From assembly GCF_003949795.1 (NCBI RefSeq), contig NZ_RPRY01000032.1, forward strand, positions 1 through 38,977: a stretch of 38,977 nt of DNA, written 5' to 3'. The position numbers were made by a program, and so were the translations under genes. Of this stretch, positions 1 to 7,653 are shown piece by piece. Origin of the DNA: Streptomyces sp. WAC06614 (GTDB lineage: Bacteria; Actinomycetota; Actinomycetes; Streptomycetales; Streptomycetaceae). The notes beneath the pieces were generated by a model. It had not been told where the DNA came from. It did no database searches and saw only the letters and a list, made by a program, of their open reading frames with translations. Within the stretch, counting starts at the first letter, position 1; each line of letters begins with the position of its first letter.

Positions 1-810
1 GGCGCCGACGTAGCCGGCCTCCTTCAGGATGGCCTTCGAGGCGGCGTAGAGCTGGGCGTTCTGCTCCGGGGAGAGGAACGGTGCGGGGGCCTCCTCCACG
101 AGCTTCTGGTGGCGGCGCTGCAGGGAGCAGTCGCGGGTGGAGACCACGACGACGTTGCCGTGGGTGTCGGCCAGACACTGGGTCTCGACGTGGCGGGGCT
201 TGTCGAGGTAGCGCTCGACGAAGCACTCGCCACGGCCGAAGGCGGCCACGGCCTCGCGGACGGCGGAGTCGTAGAGCTCGGGCACCTCCTCCAGCGTGCG
301 GGCGACCTTCAGGCCGCGGCCGCCACCACCGAACGCGGCCTTGATCGCGATCGGCAGGCCGTGTTCCCGGGCGAAGGCGACGACCTCGTCGGCGCCGGAG
401 ACCGGGTCGGGGGTGCCGGCGACCAGGGGGGCGCCGGCGCGCTGGGCGATGTGGCGGGCGGCGACCTTGTCGCCGAGGTCGCGGATCGCGTGCGGGGGCG
501 GGCCGATCCAGGTCAGGCCGGCGTCCAGGACGGCCTGGGCGAACTCGGCGTTCTCGGACAGGAAGCCGTATCCGGGGTGGACGGCGTCCGCGCCGGAATC
601 GGCGGCGGCCTGCAGGACCTTCGCGATGTCCAGGTAGCTGGTGGCCGGGGTGTCACCGCCCAACGCGAAAGCTTCGTCGGCCGCGCGGACGTGCAGGGCG
701 TCCCGGTCCGGATCGGCGTAGACGGCTACGCTCGCGATCCCGGCATCCCGGCAGGCCCGAGCAACGCGGACAGCGATTTCGCCACGGTTGGCGATGAGCA
801 CCTTGCGCAC
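1..810 (-). CDS. accA2: Acyl-CoA carboxylase alpha subunit, biotin carboxylase part (partial)
   Basis: This is the N-terminal 270 codons of the biotin carboxylase / biotin carrier subunit of acetyl/propionyl-CoA carboxylase; the rest lies beyond base 1. The protein opens with [16 protein letters not shown], the standard biotin carboxylase start, and continues with the [10 protein letters not shown] motif and the ATP-grasp glycine loop [14 protein letters not shown]. The GTG start at 810 follows a GGAGGGA ribosome site. It would carboxylate biotin with bicarbonate and ATP and pass the CO2 to the PccB beta subunit encoded nearby (2773-4359). Family alpha subunits of this type run to about 590 residues, with the biotin attachment site at the C-terminus, which cannot be seen here. 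The symbol follows Streptomyces usage; accC would be an equivalent label. Confidence 0.93.
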   Translation of the reverse strand, partial: MRKVLIANRGEIAVRVARACRDAGIASVAVYADPDRDALHVRAADEAFALGGDTPATSYLDIAKVLQAAADSGADAVHPGYGFLSENAEFAQAVLDAGLTWIGPPPHAIRDLGDKVAARHIAQRAGAPLVAGTPDPVSGADEVVAFAREHGLPIAIKAAFGGGGRGLKVARTLEEVPELYDSAVREAVAAFGRGECFVERYLDKPRHVETQCLADTHGNVVVVSTRDCSLQRRHQKLVEEAPAPFLSPEQNAQLYAASKAILKEAGYVGA

Positions 811-836
811 GATGGCTCCCTCCTTGAAACAAGCTG

Positions 837-842
837 AGTTTA
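837..842 (-). promoter_or_regulatory. Candidate -10 element of the carboxylase alpha gene
   Basis: On the minus strand the hexamer TAAACT lies 27 bases upstream of the GTG start. No clear TTGACA-like -35 sits at the usual spacing, so this is a weak call. Confidence 0.35.
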
Positions 843-1090
843 GGGACAGCCGACACGGCCTTTCGACCCGTCTCCAGAGGTGAGCTTGCCCACACACAGG
901 GTGATTCGAGGCTCTTACGAGTTCCAAAATCCCTTGTGGCGCCCCAGGTCAGGGGTTTCCCCAACTGCACAGTAACCCTGCCGTGGGACCTGGGTCTCTG
1001 TCAGCCCGGTCAGCCGCCTGCGGCGATTCTTTGTGGAGTCCCTACGAACGGCGCAGTCATTCTTTGCCGGACAGCCGTCTGCCGTACCCC

Positions 1091-1119
1091 TTGCCGCCCT
1101 GTTTACCGCTCAGTAGCCT
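1091..1119 (+). promoter_or_regulatory. Promoter (TTGCCG-N17-TAGCCT)
   Basis: A -35 hexamer TTGCCG at 1091-1096 and a -10 hexamer TAGCCT at 1114-1119 are separated by exactly 17 bases, the vegetative (HrdB-type) arrangement. Transcription would start near 1126, leaving a leader of about 40 bases before the GTG at 1167. Confidence 0.55.
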
Positions 1120-1166
1120 CCGTGGCGTCCAAGGCTCGAACAGGCTTGTGGAGGGGGTGGGGCGGC

Positions 1167-1649
1167 GTGTTGCGAAGAGTCGTGGCCGGGGTGGCCGCGG
1201 TCGTGCTCGTCGTGGAGGCGGCGGCGGTCGTCGTCGTCCATCTGGTGCTGGGCAGGACCACGGCCGGGCAGTCCATGTCGATCGCCGGCAGTGATCCGGA
1301 TGCCATGTCCAAGGCAACCTATGGTCTCGGGGCCGGCCTCGGCGCGTTCCTCGTCCTGTGCGCCGTCCTGCTCGCCGTCGCCGCGGTCCGCGACCGCGCC
1401 CCCGGCCGCCTCGCCCGCGCCCTGCTGATCGGCGCGGCCGTCACCAACGGCGTCCTGAGCGCCCTGGTGGCCGCCCTGGTCGGCTGGGGCGCCTTCGCCG
1501 TGCTGACGGCCGTCCTGTGCCTGCTGGTGCTGTTCCTGGTGCTCTACGGTCGCCAGGAGGGCGCGCAGCCGGCCCCCGGGCCCGCCCCCGCGGGCCCCGG
1601 TGCGGGCACGCTCGGGCCGACCGCGCCGGTCACGCCCACAAGTCCGTGA
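1167..1649 (+). CDS. Small integral membrane protein of unknown function
   Basis: 160 residues. The GTG at 1167 is chosen because a GGAGGGGG ribosome site sits just upstream; the open frame extends back to 936 but that part has no such site. Three or four hydrophobic segments are visible: one near the start ([19 protein letters not shown]), then [17 protein letters not shown], then a long stretch containing [17 protein letters not shown] proline/alanine-rich tail follows. The small membrane protein with an extracytoplasmic loop between helices 1 and 2 is conserved at this position in Streptomyces as far as I recall, but I know no function. It ends inside the convergent maf gene, overlapping it by 20 bases. 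Confidence 0.75.
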   Translation: MLRRVVAGVAAVVLVVEAAAVVVVHLVLGRTTAGQSMSIAGSDPDAMSKATYGLGAGLGAFLVLCAVLLAVAAVRDRAPGRLARALLIGAAVTNGVLSALVAALVGWGAFAVLTAVLCLLVLFLVLYGRQEGAQPAPGPAPAGPGAGTLGPTAPVTPTSP

Positions 1650-2235
1650 CCGACACACCCAGTTCGCCCAGCAGGGAGCGCAGCAGCGGCATCGACAGCC
1701 CGATGACATTGCCCGCGCAGCCGTCGATGCCGTCCACGAACGGCGCCGACAGGCCGTCCAGCGTGAACGCACCGGCCACGTGCAGCGGCTCACCGCTGGC
1801 GACGTAGGCGGCGATCTCGGCGTCGGTCACCTCGCCGAACCGCACCGTGGTGGACGCCGTCGCCGAGACCTGACGGCCCGTGGTGGTGTCGACGACGCAG
1901 TGCCCGGTGCGCAGCACCCCGGACCGCCCGCGCATGGCCTTCCAGCGCGCGGTGGCCTCCTCGGCGTCGGCCGGCTTGCCCAGCGCCTCGCCGTCCAGCT
2001 CCAGCACCGAGTCGCAGCCGACGACCAGCGCCCCGGCCGCCTCCTCCAGCCGGGCCACCACGCCCGCCTTGGCCTCCGCCAGGGCCAGCGCCAGCTCGGC
2101 CGGGCTGTCGGCGGTGACGGAGTCCTCGTCGAAGCCGCTGACGATCACGTGCGGCGTGAGACCCGCCTGGCGCAGCAGGTTGAGCCGGGCGGGTGAGGCG
2201 GAGGCGAGGACCAGGGAGCGGGGTGCAGCAGTCAT
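1630..2235 (-). CDS. maf: Maf-family nucleotide pyrophosphatase
   Basis: 201 residues. The N-terminus [18 protein letters not shown] is the Maf signature, followed by the family's conserved acidic and basic residues ([18 protein letters not shown], then [14 protein letters not shown]). Maf proteins hydrolyse non-canonical or modified nucleoside triphosphates to monophosphates and are linked to septum control and house-cleaning. The start ATG at 2235 directly precedes [11 protein letters not shown]; the length fits the family. It is the downstream gene of a minus-strand run that begins with pccB and accE, with the small mmpB-like gene 76 bases upstream. Its last 20 bases overlap the end of the convergent membrane protein gene. 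Confidence 0.93.
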   Translation of the reverse strand: MTAAPRSLVLASASPARLNLLRQAGLTPHVIVSGFDEDSVTADSPAELALALAEAKAGVVARLEEAAGALVVGCDSVLELDGEALGKPADAEEATARWKAMRGRSGVLRTGHCVVDTTTGRQVSATASTTVRFGEVTDAEIAAYVASGEPLHVAGAFTLDGLSAPFVDGIDGCAGNVIGLSMPLLRSLLGELGVSVTDLWA

Positions 2236-2311
2236 GCGGTTATCGTAGGGGCCGCCGCCGGACCCGTCCCAGGGCCTCCGGCCTGCCCGGCGGACCAGGG
2301 TCGGCCCGGCC

Positions 2312-2449
2312 TCAGCGCAGGTCGCCGACGCCGAGGACGTAGACCATCACGAGGGTGGCCACGGCGAGCACCACCAGCATGCGGCGGAACATCGCCTGGG
2401 CGTCGCGCATGTCCTTGGGCGGCTCGTTCTTCGGGTCGGACCAGAGCAT
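2312..2449 (-). CDS. mmpB: 45-residue membrane protein, probably MmpB
   Basis: A gene too short for routine ORF calling. It starts at ATG 2449, after an AGGA ribosome site, and stops at TGA 2312-2314. The protein begins [20 protein letters not shown], then basic residues (FRR), then a single transmembrane helix ([16 protein letters not shown]), and a short tail GVGDLR. A soluble charged N-terminus plus one helix, between the accE/pccB pair and maf, matches what I recall as the morphogenic membrane protein MmpB of Streptomyces, a small protein implicated in development. The name rests on memory of sequence and position, not a search. The open frame and membrane segment are directly visible. 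Confidence 0.7.
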   Translation of the reverse strand: MLWSDPKNEPPKDMRDAQAMFRRMLVVLAVATLVMVYVLGVGDLR

Positions 2450-2471
2450 GTCCCGATCCTGGCCCGCAGCA

Positions 2472-2513
2472 GCCCGGTGGCGCCTGAGTACGGGTACTCA
2501 GGCGCCACCGGGC
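2472..2513. terminator. Perfect 20-bp hairpin between accE and mmpB
   Basis: Positions 2472-2491 and 2494-2513 are perfect reverse complements separated by GG. The inner part is TGAGTAC / GTACTCA and the outer part GCCCGGTGGCGCC / GGCGCCACCGGGC. It lies between the accE stop and the mmpB start, so it most likely terminates pccB-accE transcription or reduces read-through into mmpB-maf. It has no U-tract, as is usual in Streptomyces. Confidence 0.7.
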
Positions 2514-2555
2514 GCAGGCCCGGGCGTCACCCGGGCAGGGGTCGCGCGGACCGGC

Positions 2556-2762
2556 TCACGCCGGCCAGTACGTCCGGCCCCACGCCCCCGGCCCCGGCCG
2601 CGGCGTGTGCCGCCGCGCCACCCGGGCCGGGTCCGACCAGGCGTCCGCCACCGGGGTCGCGCCCGACGGTGCCGAGGCCAGCACCGCCGCGCGCGCCCGG
2701 ACCACCGCCAGGGCGGCGGCAAGCTCCTCCGGGGTCGGGTTGCCCTTGACGACCTTGATCAC
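2556..2762 (-). CDS. accE: Acyl-CoA carboxylase epsilon subunit
   Basis: 68 residues, GTG start at 2762 (VIKVVKGNPTPEELAAALAV), stop at 2556. The IKVVKGNPTPEELAAL-type start and the C-terminal W.DP...R...PGPGAW pattern are typical of the small epsilon subunits (AccE/PccE) found only in actinobacterial carboxylases. The subunit binds the beta subunit and raises activity of the alpha-beta complex. The gene follows pccB with a gap of 10 bases, so the two are almost certainly co-transcribed and translationally close. Confidence 0.9.
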   Translation of the reverse strand: MIKVVKGNPTPEELAAALAVVRARAAVLASAPSGATPVADAWSDPARVARRHTPRPGPGAWGRTYWPA

Positions 2763-2772
2763 GTCGAACCTC

Positions 2773-4359
2773 CTACAGCGGGATGTTGCCGTGCTTCTTC
2801 GGGGGCAGGGCCTCGCGCTTGGTGCGCAGCTGGCGCAGGCCCTTGACGATCTGCGCCCGGGTCTGGGACGGCATGACCACCGCGTCCACGTACCCGCGCT
2901 CGGCGGCCACGTACGGGTTGAGGAGGGTGTCCTCGTACTCGGTGATCAGCCGCGCCCGGGTCGCCTCGACGTCCTCGGCCTCGGCGATGGCCCGGCGGTG
3001 CAGGATGTTGACCGCGCCCTGCGCGCCCATGACGGCGATCTGGGCGGTGGGCCAGGCCAGGTTGAGGTCCGCGCCCAGGTGCTTGGAGCCCATGACGTCG
3101 TACGCGCCGCCGAACGCCTTGCGGGTGATGACGGTGATCAGGGGGACGGTGGCCTCGGCGTAGGCGTAGATGAGCTTGGCGCCGCGCCGGATGATTCCGT
3201 TGTACTCCTGGTCGGTGCCCGGCAGGAAGCCCGGGACGTCGACGAAGGTGAGCACCGGGATGTTGAAGGCGTCGCAGGTGCGGACGAACCGGGCGGCCTT
3301 CTCGCTGGCGTTGATGTCCAGACAGCCGGCGAACTGCATCGGCTGGTTGGCGACGATGCCCACCGGGTGCCCCTCGACCCGGCCGAAGCCGGTGAGGATG
3401 TTCGGGGCGAACAGCGCCTGGGTCTCCAGGAACTCGCCCTCGTCGAGCACGTGCTCGATGACGGTGTGCATGTCGTACGGCTGGTTGGCGCTGTCCGGGA
3501 TCAGCACGTCCAGCTCGGCGTCGGCGTCGGAGACCTCGGTGTCGGCCTCCTCGGGGAAGGCCGGCGGCTCGGAGAGGTTGTTCGACGGCAGGTAGGACAG
3601 CAGCGACTTGACGTACTCGATGGCGTCCTTCTCGTCGCCCGCCATGTGGTGCGCCACGCCCGAGGTGCTGTTGTGGGTGCGCGCGCCGCCGAGCTCCTCG
3701 AAGCCCACGTCCTCGCCGGTGACGGTCTTGATGACGTCCGGGCCGGTGATGAACATGTGCGAGGTCTGGTCGACCATCACGGTGAAGTCGGTGATCGCCG
3801 GGGAGTAGACGGCGCCGCCCGCACACGGGCCGACGATCAGCGAGATCTGCGGGACCACGCCGGACGCGTGCACGTTGCGCCGGAAGATCTCGCCGTACAT
3901 GCCGAGGGCCATGACGCCCTCCTGGATCCGGGCGCCGCCGGAGTCGTTGATGCCGACGACCGGGCAGCCGGTCTTCAGCGCGAAGTCCATGACCTTCATG
4001 ATCTTCTGGCCGAAGACCTCGCCGAGCGAGCCGCCCAGGACGGTGAAGTCCTGCGAGAACACCGCCACCGGGCGGCCGTCGACGGTGCCGTAGCCGGTCA
4101 CCACGCCGTCGCCGTACGGGCGGTTGTGCTCCATGCCGAAGTCGGTGGAACGGTGCCGGGCGAACTCGTCCAGCTCGGTGAACGAGCCCTCGTCCAGCAG
4201 CAGGGCCACCCGTTCGCGGGCCGTGAGCTTGCCCTTGGCGTGCTGCTTCTCCACCGCCCTCGCGGAGCCGGCGTGGGTGGCCTCGTCGATGCGTCGCTGC
4301 AGATCGGCGAGCTTGCCCGCGGTGGTGTGGATGTCGATCGGGTCTGAGGGTTGTGACAT
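2773..4359 (-). CDS. pccB: Propionyl-CoA carboxylase beta subunit (carboxyltransferase)
   Basis: 528 residues from ATG 4359 ([20 protein letters not shown]). An upstream in-frame extension of 39 codons was rejected because it lacks family similarity and crosses the promoter region. Visible carboxyltransferase features include the acyl-CoA binding region [14 protein letters not shown] and [12 protein letters not shown] in the N-terminal crotonase fold, and the C-terminal [12 protein letters not shown] and GGAYDVM segments. The protein transfers CO2 from carboxybiotin to propionyl-CoA or acetyl-CoA, giving methylmalonyl-CoA or malonyl-CoA for fatty acid and polyketide synthesis. Its partners are the alpha subunit at 1-810 and the epsilon subunit immediately downstream. 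The divergent birA would biotinylate the complex, a meaningful neighbour. Whether propionyl-CoA is preferred is inferred from the family, not shown here. Confidence 0.93.
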   Translation of the reverse strand: MSQPSDPIDIHTTAGKLADLQRRIDEATHAGSARAVEKQHAKGKLTARERVALLLDEGSFTELDEFARHRSTDFGMEHNRPYGDGVVTGYGTVDGRPVAVFSQDFTVLGGSLGEVFGQKIMKVMDFALKTGCPVVGINDSGGARIQEGVMALGMYGEIFRRNVHASGVVPQISLIVGPCAGGAVYSPAITDFTVMVDQTSHMFITGPDVIKTVTGEDVGFEELGGARTHNSTSGVAHHMAGDEKDAIEYVKSLLSYLPSNNLSEPPAFPEEADTEVSDADAELDVLIPDSANQPYDMHTVIEHVLDEGEFLETQALFAPNILTGFGRVEGHPVGIVANQPMQFAGCLDINASEKAARFVRTCDAFNIPVLTFVDVPGFLPGTDQEYNGIIRRGAKLIYAYAEATVPLITVITRKAFGGAYDVMGSKHLGADLNLAWPTAQIAVMGAQGAVNILHRRAIAEAEDVEATRARLITEYEDTLLNPYVAAERGYVDAVVMPSQTRAQIVKGLRQLRTKREALPPKKHGNIPL

Positions 4360-4395
4360 CGGGGTCGCGGCTCCCTGAGTGGTGTCAACTGCCTG

Positions 4396-4409
4396 GTCAA
4401 TTGATTGAC
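4396..4409. promoter_or_regulatory. Inverted repeat GTCAAT-TG-ATTGAC, possible operator
   Basis: A perfect 6-2-6 inverted repeat lies in the divergent pccB/birA region, 37 bases from the pccB start and 82 from the birA start. A further GTCAA occurs at 4384-4388. The AT-rich palindrome in GC-rich DNA and its position between two divergent genes suggest a regulator site; the regulator is unknown. Confidence 0.4.
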
Positions 4410-4435
4410 TACTGCTGGCTACTGGTGCGTAGCGT
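4405..4435 (+). promoter_or_regulatory. Candidate birA promoter (TTGACT-N19-TAGCGT)
   Basis: TTGACT at 4405-4410 and TAGCGT at 4430-4435 with a spacer of 19 bases. The spacer is slightly long. The -35 overlaps the GTCAAT inverted repeat, which would suit repression. Confidence 0.4.
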
Positions 4436-4490
4436 ATCGGCGGGCATGGCGTGCGGCAGTGCGGCGTTTGACACACCTACTCTGCCTTGC

Positions 4491-5345
4491 ATGACGCCGA
4501 ACGTTCCTTCCGCCGGGCGCTGGTCGAACCTCGACCGGCCGCCGCTCAACGCCACCTCGCTCCAGCGGGCGCTGGTCACCCCGGACAGCCTGTGGACCTC
4601 GCTGGAGGTCGTGCAGTCCACCGGTTCCACCAACACCGACCTCGCGGCCCGGGCCGGGGAGCTGCCCGAGGGCGCGGTGCTCGTCGCCGAGGAGCAGACC
4701 GCCGGCAAGGGCCGGCTGGACCGCAGCTGGGTGGCCCCGGCCCGGTCCGGGCTGTTCTTCTCCGTCCTGCTCAAGCCCGGCCCGCAGGTGCCCGAGGAGC
4801 GCTGGGGCTGGCTGACCCTGCTCGCCGGCGTGGCGACCGCCACCGGCCTGTCGCGGGCGGCAGGGGTGGACACGGCACTCAAGTGGCCCAACGACCTGCT
4901 GGTGACCGTGGACGGTGAGGAGCGCAAGACCGGCGGCATCCTCGCCGAGCGGACGGCCGAAGGCCTGGTGCTGGGCATCGGGCTGAACGTCAGCCTCACG
5001 GAGGACGAGCTGCCGGTGCCCGCCGCCGGGTCGCTGCTGCTGGCCAAGGCCGCCGTGACCGACCGGGACCCGCTGCTGCGGGCCGTGCTGCGCTCGCTGG
5101 AGCAGTGGTACGGCGGCTGGCGGGCGGCCGGCGGCGACCCGGCGGCCAGCGGGCTGCAGGAGACCTACGCCGCCGGCTGCGCCACGCTGGGCCGGCACGT
5201 CCGGGCCGAGCTGCCCGGCGGGCGCGAGGTGACCGGCACCGCGGAGGCCGTGGACGCGGAGGGGCGGCTGGTCGTCCGGACGGCGGACGAGACGCGCGAG
5301 GCCGTCGGCGCGGGCGACGTGGTGCACCTGCGGTCGGTCCGGTAG
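4491..5345 (+). CDS. birA: Biotin--[acetyl-CoA carboxylase] ligase
   Basis: 284 residues from ATG 4491 (MTPNVPSAGRWSNLD). The catalytic domain carries the family motifs: TGSTNTDL, the nucleotide/biotin loop EEQTAGKGRLDRSW, LKWPNDLL and ERKTGGILAE, and a C-terminal SH3-like domain ending GDVVHLRSVR. The glycine-rich loop reads GKGR rather than GRGR, an accepted variant. There is no N-terminal helix-turn-helix, so it is a group I ligase that does not itself regulate biotin genes. It makes biotinyl-AMP and attaches biotin to the carrier lysine of acyl-CoA carboxylase, whose beta and epsilon subunits are encoded divergently 131 bases away. Confidence 0.95.
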   Translation: MTPNVPSAGRWSNLDRPPLNATSLQRALVTPDSLWTSLEVVQSTGSTNTDLAARAGELPEGAVLVAEEQTAGKGRLDRSWVAPARSGLFFSVLLKPGPQVPEERWGWLTLLAGVATATGLSRAAGVDTALKWPNDLLVTVDGEERKTGGILAERTAEGLVLGIGLNVSLTEDELPVPAAGSLLLAKAAVTDRDPLLRAVLRSLEQWYGGWRAAGGDPAASGLQETYAAGCATLGRHVRAELPGGREVTGTAEAVDAEGRLVVRTADETREAVGAGDVVHLRSVR

Positions 5346-5352
5346 GCCCGGG

Positions 5353-5373
5353 CGGGGGCCGGACCGGCCCCCG
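5353..5373 (+). terminator. GC hairpin after birA
   Basis: A 10-bp arm starting CGGGGG at 5353 pairs with the arm ending CCCCCG at 5373 around a single central A, beginning 8 bases after the birA stop. No U-tract is present. Confidence 0.45.
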
Positions 5374-5417
5374 GCCCCGCCCCGCGGGGGAGCGGCGCCG
5401 GGGACCAGGGAGTGAGC

Positions 5418-5435
5418 TACGGCACACCTGCCGTA
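5418..5435. promoter_or_regulatory. Inverted repeat TACGGCA-N4-TGCCGTA upstream of adenylate cyclase
   Basis: A perfect 7-4-7 repeat lies 80 bases upstream of the cyclase start. Weak -10-like hexamers (TATGGT at 5434, TAGGCG at 5441) overlap or follow it, so it may be an operator. No regulator can be named. Confidence 0.4.
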
Positions 5436-5515
5436 TGGTTTAGGCGATCCCGGTCTCCGCCGGTGATCACCCGGTTCGCCAGGGCAGTGCGCACGGAATG
5501 GACAGGAGGCGGCCC

Positions 5516-6655
5516 TTGACCGTCGACGACCCGTCCCCCGGGGCTGCCCACGGCTCCGGGCCGAGCAAGCCCATCGGACGTGACGAGCACACCCCGCACC
5601 ACGAGGTCGACCACACGGCCCAGCCGACGGCGGACCCGCTCGCCATCCGGCTGGAGCAGCTGATCCTGGGCGCAGAGCGCCGGTACACCCCGTTCCAGGC
5701 GGCCCGTAGCGCCGGGGTCTCCATGGAGCTGGCCTCCCGGTTCTGGCGGGCCATGGGCTTCGCGGACATCGGCCAGGCCAAGGCCCTGACCGAGGCGGAC
5801 GTGCTGGCGCTGCGCCGGCTGGCGGGGCTGGTCGAGGCGGGGCTGCTGAGCGAGCCGATGGCGGTGCAGGTGGCCCGGTCCACCGGGCAGACCACCGCAC
5901 GGCTGGCGGAGTGGCAGATCGATTCCTTCCTGGAGGGGCTGACCGAGCCGCCCGAGCCCGGCATGACCCGTACGGAGGTCACGTACCCGCTGGTCGAGCT
6001 GCTCCTGCCGGAGCTGGAGGAGTTCCTCGTCTACGTCTGGCGGCGGCAGCTGGCCGCCGCCACCGGACGGGTGGTGCAGGCGGCCGACGACGAGGAGATG
6101 GTCGACCGGCGCCTGGCCGTGGGCTTCGCGGACCTGGTGGGCTTCACCCGGCTGACCCGGCGGCTGGAGGAGGAGGAGCTCGGCGAGCTGGTCGAGTCCT
6201 TCGAGACCACGGCGGCGGACCTGGTCGCCGCGCACGGCGGCCGGCTGATCAAGACGCTGGGCGACGAGGTGCTGTTCGTCGCCGACGACGCCGGTACGGC
6301 GGCGGAGATCGCGCTGCGGCTGATCGAGACGATGGAGGCCGATCCGCAGATGCCGGAGCTGCGCGTCGGCATGGCCTTCGGCACCGTGACGACCCGGATG
6401 GGCGACGTCTTCGGCACGACCGTGAACCTGGCCAGCCGGCTGACGTCCATAGCGCCGAAGGACGCGGCCCTGGTCGACGGCGCGCTGGCGGAGGAGCTGG
6501 CCCGGACCGGGGACGCCCCGGTGTCGGAGAAGCAGGCCGAGGAGGGCGTGCCGTACCGGTTCGCGCTCCAGCCGATGTGGCAGCGGCCCGTGCGCGGTCT
6601 GGGGGTCGTGGAGCCCTGGTTGCTGACGCGCCGGACGCCTAAGATCCCCGGGTAG
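5516..6655 (+). CDS. cya: Class III adenylate cyclase
   Basis: 379 residues from TTG 5516, chosen because a perfect AGGAGG (5504-5509) sits 6 bases upstream; an in-frame ATG at 5498 lies before that site and is unlikely. After a disordered N-terminus there is a helical region (about 45-150, YTPFQAARSAGVSMELASRF) resembling the regulatory domain of actinobacterial cyclases. The catalytic domain lies at about 200-345: metal-binding aspartates in FADLVGFT and KTLGDEVLF, the adenine-selecting lysine in the latter, and the transition-state Asn/Arg pair in NLASRLT. It converts ATP to cAMP, which in Streptomyces affects germination and differentiation. I recall the S. coelicolor cya (SCO4928) in the same place between birA and an enoyl-CoA hydratase. 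No transmembrane segment is visible, so it is probably cytosolic. Confidence 0.92.
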   Translation: MTVDDPSPGAAHGSGPSKPIGRDEHTPHHEVDHTAQPTADPLAIRLEQLILGAERRYTPFQAARSAGVSMELASRFWRAMGFADIGQAKALTEADVLALRRLAGLVEAGLLSEPMAVQVARSTGQTTARLAEWQIDSFLEGLTEPPEPGMTRTEVTYPLVELLLPELEEFLVYVWRRQLAAATGRVVQAADDEEMVDRRLAVGFADLVGFTRLTRRLEEEELGELVESFETTAADLVAAHGGRLIKTLGDEVLFVADDAGTAAEIALRLIETMEADPQMPELRVGMAFGTVTTRMGDVFGTTVNLASRLTSIAPKDAALVDGALAEELARTGDAPVSEKQAEEGVPYRFALQPMWQRPVRGLGVVEPWLLTRRTPKIPG

Positions 6656-6657
6656 TG

Positions 6658-6675
6658 GAGCGATAACGCTCGTTA
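6658..6675. promoter_or_regulatory. Overlapping inverted repeats before the enoyl-CoA hydratase gene
   Basis: The 37-base gap contains TAACG-CT-CGTTA (6664-6675) and, overlapping it, GAGCG-N4-CGCTC (6658-6671). The AACGnnCGTT core resembles operators of TetR-type regulators of fatty-acid and acyl-CoA breakdown. This is an inference from pattern alone. Confidence 0.4.
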
Positions 6676-6692
6676 ACCGGGGAGGTCCTCGC

Positions 6693-7532
6693 ATGTCGTC
6701 CGAGTCGTCGCAGTCGTCCGGGTCGTCCGAGTCGTCCGAAGAGCGTTTCGGGGAGTTCGTCGCGGTCCGCCGGCACGGGGCGGACGGGGTCGTCGAACTG
6801 GCCCTGGACCGGCCCAAGGCCATGAACGCCGTCTCGACCGCGATGGCCCGTTCGATCGGCGCGGCCTGCGCCGCGCTGTCGGCCGACCCGGCCGCCCGGG
6901 TCGTGGTGCTGACCTCGACCGCCGAACGGGCCTTCTGCGTGGGCGCCGACCTCAAGGAGCGCAACTCGCTGACCGACGCCGAACTGGTGCGGCAGCGGCC
7001 GACCACCCGCGGCGCGTACGGCGGGGTGCTGGAGCTGCCGATGCCGACGATCGCGGCGGTGCACGGCTTCGCCCTGGGCGGCGGCTTCGAGCTGGCGCTG
7101 TCCTGCGACGTGATCGTGGCGGACGCGACCGCGGTGGTCGGCCTGCCGGAGGTCTCGGTCGGGGTGATCCCGGGCGGGGGCGGCACCCAGCTCCTGCCGC
7201 GCCGGGTGGGCGCGGCCCGCGCCGCCGAGCTGATCTTCACCGCCCGCCGGGTCGAGGCGGCCGAGGCCCTGTCGCTGGGCCTGGTCGACCAGGTGGTCGA
7301 GGCCGGCCGGGCCCGCGACGAGGCCCTGGCGCTGGCCGGCCGGATGGCGGCCAACTCCCCGGTGGGCCTGCGTGCGGCCAAGCGCGCCCTGCGGCTGGGC
7401 CACGGCATGGACCTGGCGGCCGGCCTGGAGATCGAGGACGCGGCCTGGCGCACGGTGGCCTTCTCCGGCGACCGCGCGGAAGGCGTGGCCGCCTTCAACG
7501 ACAAGCGCCGCCCGAACTGGCCGGGGCAGTAG
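6693..7532 (+). CDS. Enoyl-CoA hydratase/isomerase family protein
   Basis: 279 residues from ATG 6693, with a GGGGAGG ribosome site. A serine-rich leader built on a 9-base repeat (MSSESSQSSGSSESSEERF) precedes a standard crotonase fold. The CoA/oxyanion segments are ERAFCVGADLKER and FALGGGFELALSCD, followed by PEVSVGVIPGGGGTQLLPR, which carries the catalytic glutamate region. ANSPVGLRAAKRAL and a C-terminal FNDKRRPNWPGQ complete the family pattern. It would hydrate 2-enoyl-CoA thioesters in fatty-acid or branched-chain amino acid breakdown; the exact substrate cannot be read from the sequence. It follows the cyclase by 37 bases and may be co-transcribed, or separately controlled through the inverted repeats in that gap. 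Confidence 0.9.
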   Translation: MSSESSQSSGSSESSEERFGEFVAVRRHGADGVVELALDRPKAMNAVSTAMARSIGAACAALSADPAARVVVLTSTAERAFCVGADLKERNSLTDAELVRQRPTTRGAYGGVLELPMPTIAAVHGFALGGGFELALSCDVIVADATAVVGLPEVSVGVIPGGGGTQLLPRRVGAARAAELIFTARRVEAAEALSLGLVDQVVEAGRARDEALALAGRMAANSPVGLRAAKRALRLGHGMDLAAGLEIEDAAWRTVAFSGDRAEGVAAFNDKRRPNWPGQ

Positions 7533-7641
7533 CCGCACCTGGCGCGGGGCACGGCGAGGGGCGGCGCGGGGGCGGCGCGCGGGCGCCGCTGGGGTAGCCC
7601 GGCAGCAGCATCAAAACATCACCAGATCGGGCAAATATGCC

Positions 7642-7647
7642 TAATCT
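7642..7647 (+). promoter_or_regulatory. -10 element TAATCT placing the start of a leaderless mRNA
   Basis: The hexamer ends 6 bases before ATG 7654, so transcription would begin at or next to the start codon. It overlaps a small inverted repeat GGCA-AATA-TGCC (7630-7641). The -35 region is not recognisable. Confidence 0.45.
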
Positions 7648-7653
7648 TGGGTG

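Larger units (their letters stand above)
811..1166. other. Divergent intergenic region between carboxylase alpha and membrane protein genes
   Basis: This stretch of 356 bases has no gene I can support. Open frames exist in it on both strands but lack ribosome sites and recognisable protein. It holds the -10 candidate for the minus-strand gene near 837 and a well-spaced promoter for the plus-strand gene at 1091-1119. I see no strong inverted repeat or riboswitch-like structure. Confidence 0.6.

Noticed and set aside
2605..4347. A 580-codon open frame on the plus strand opposite pccB
   Set aside because: It is the antisense of a clear carboxylase gene, with His/Asp/Val/Gly-rich composition and no ribosome site. 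In DNA of this GC content such frames are common artefacts.
5498..5515. ATG 5498 as the adenylate cyclase start
   Set aside because: The AGGAGG ribosome site lies downstream of this ATG and is correctly spaced for TTG 5516.
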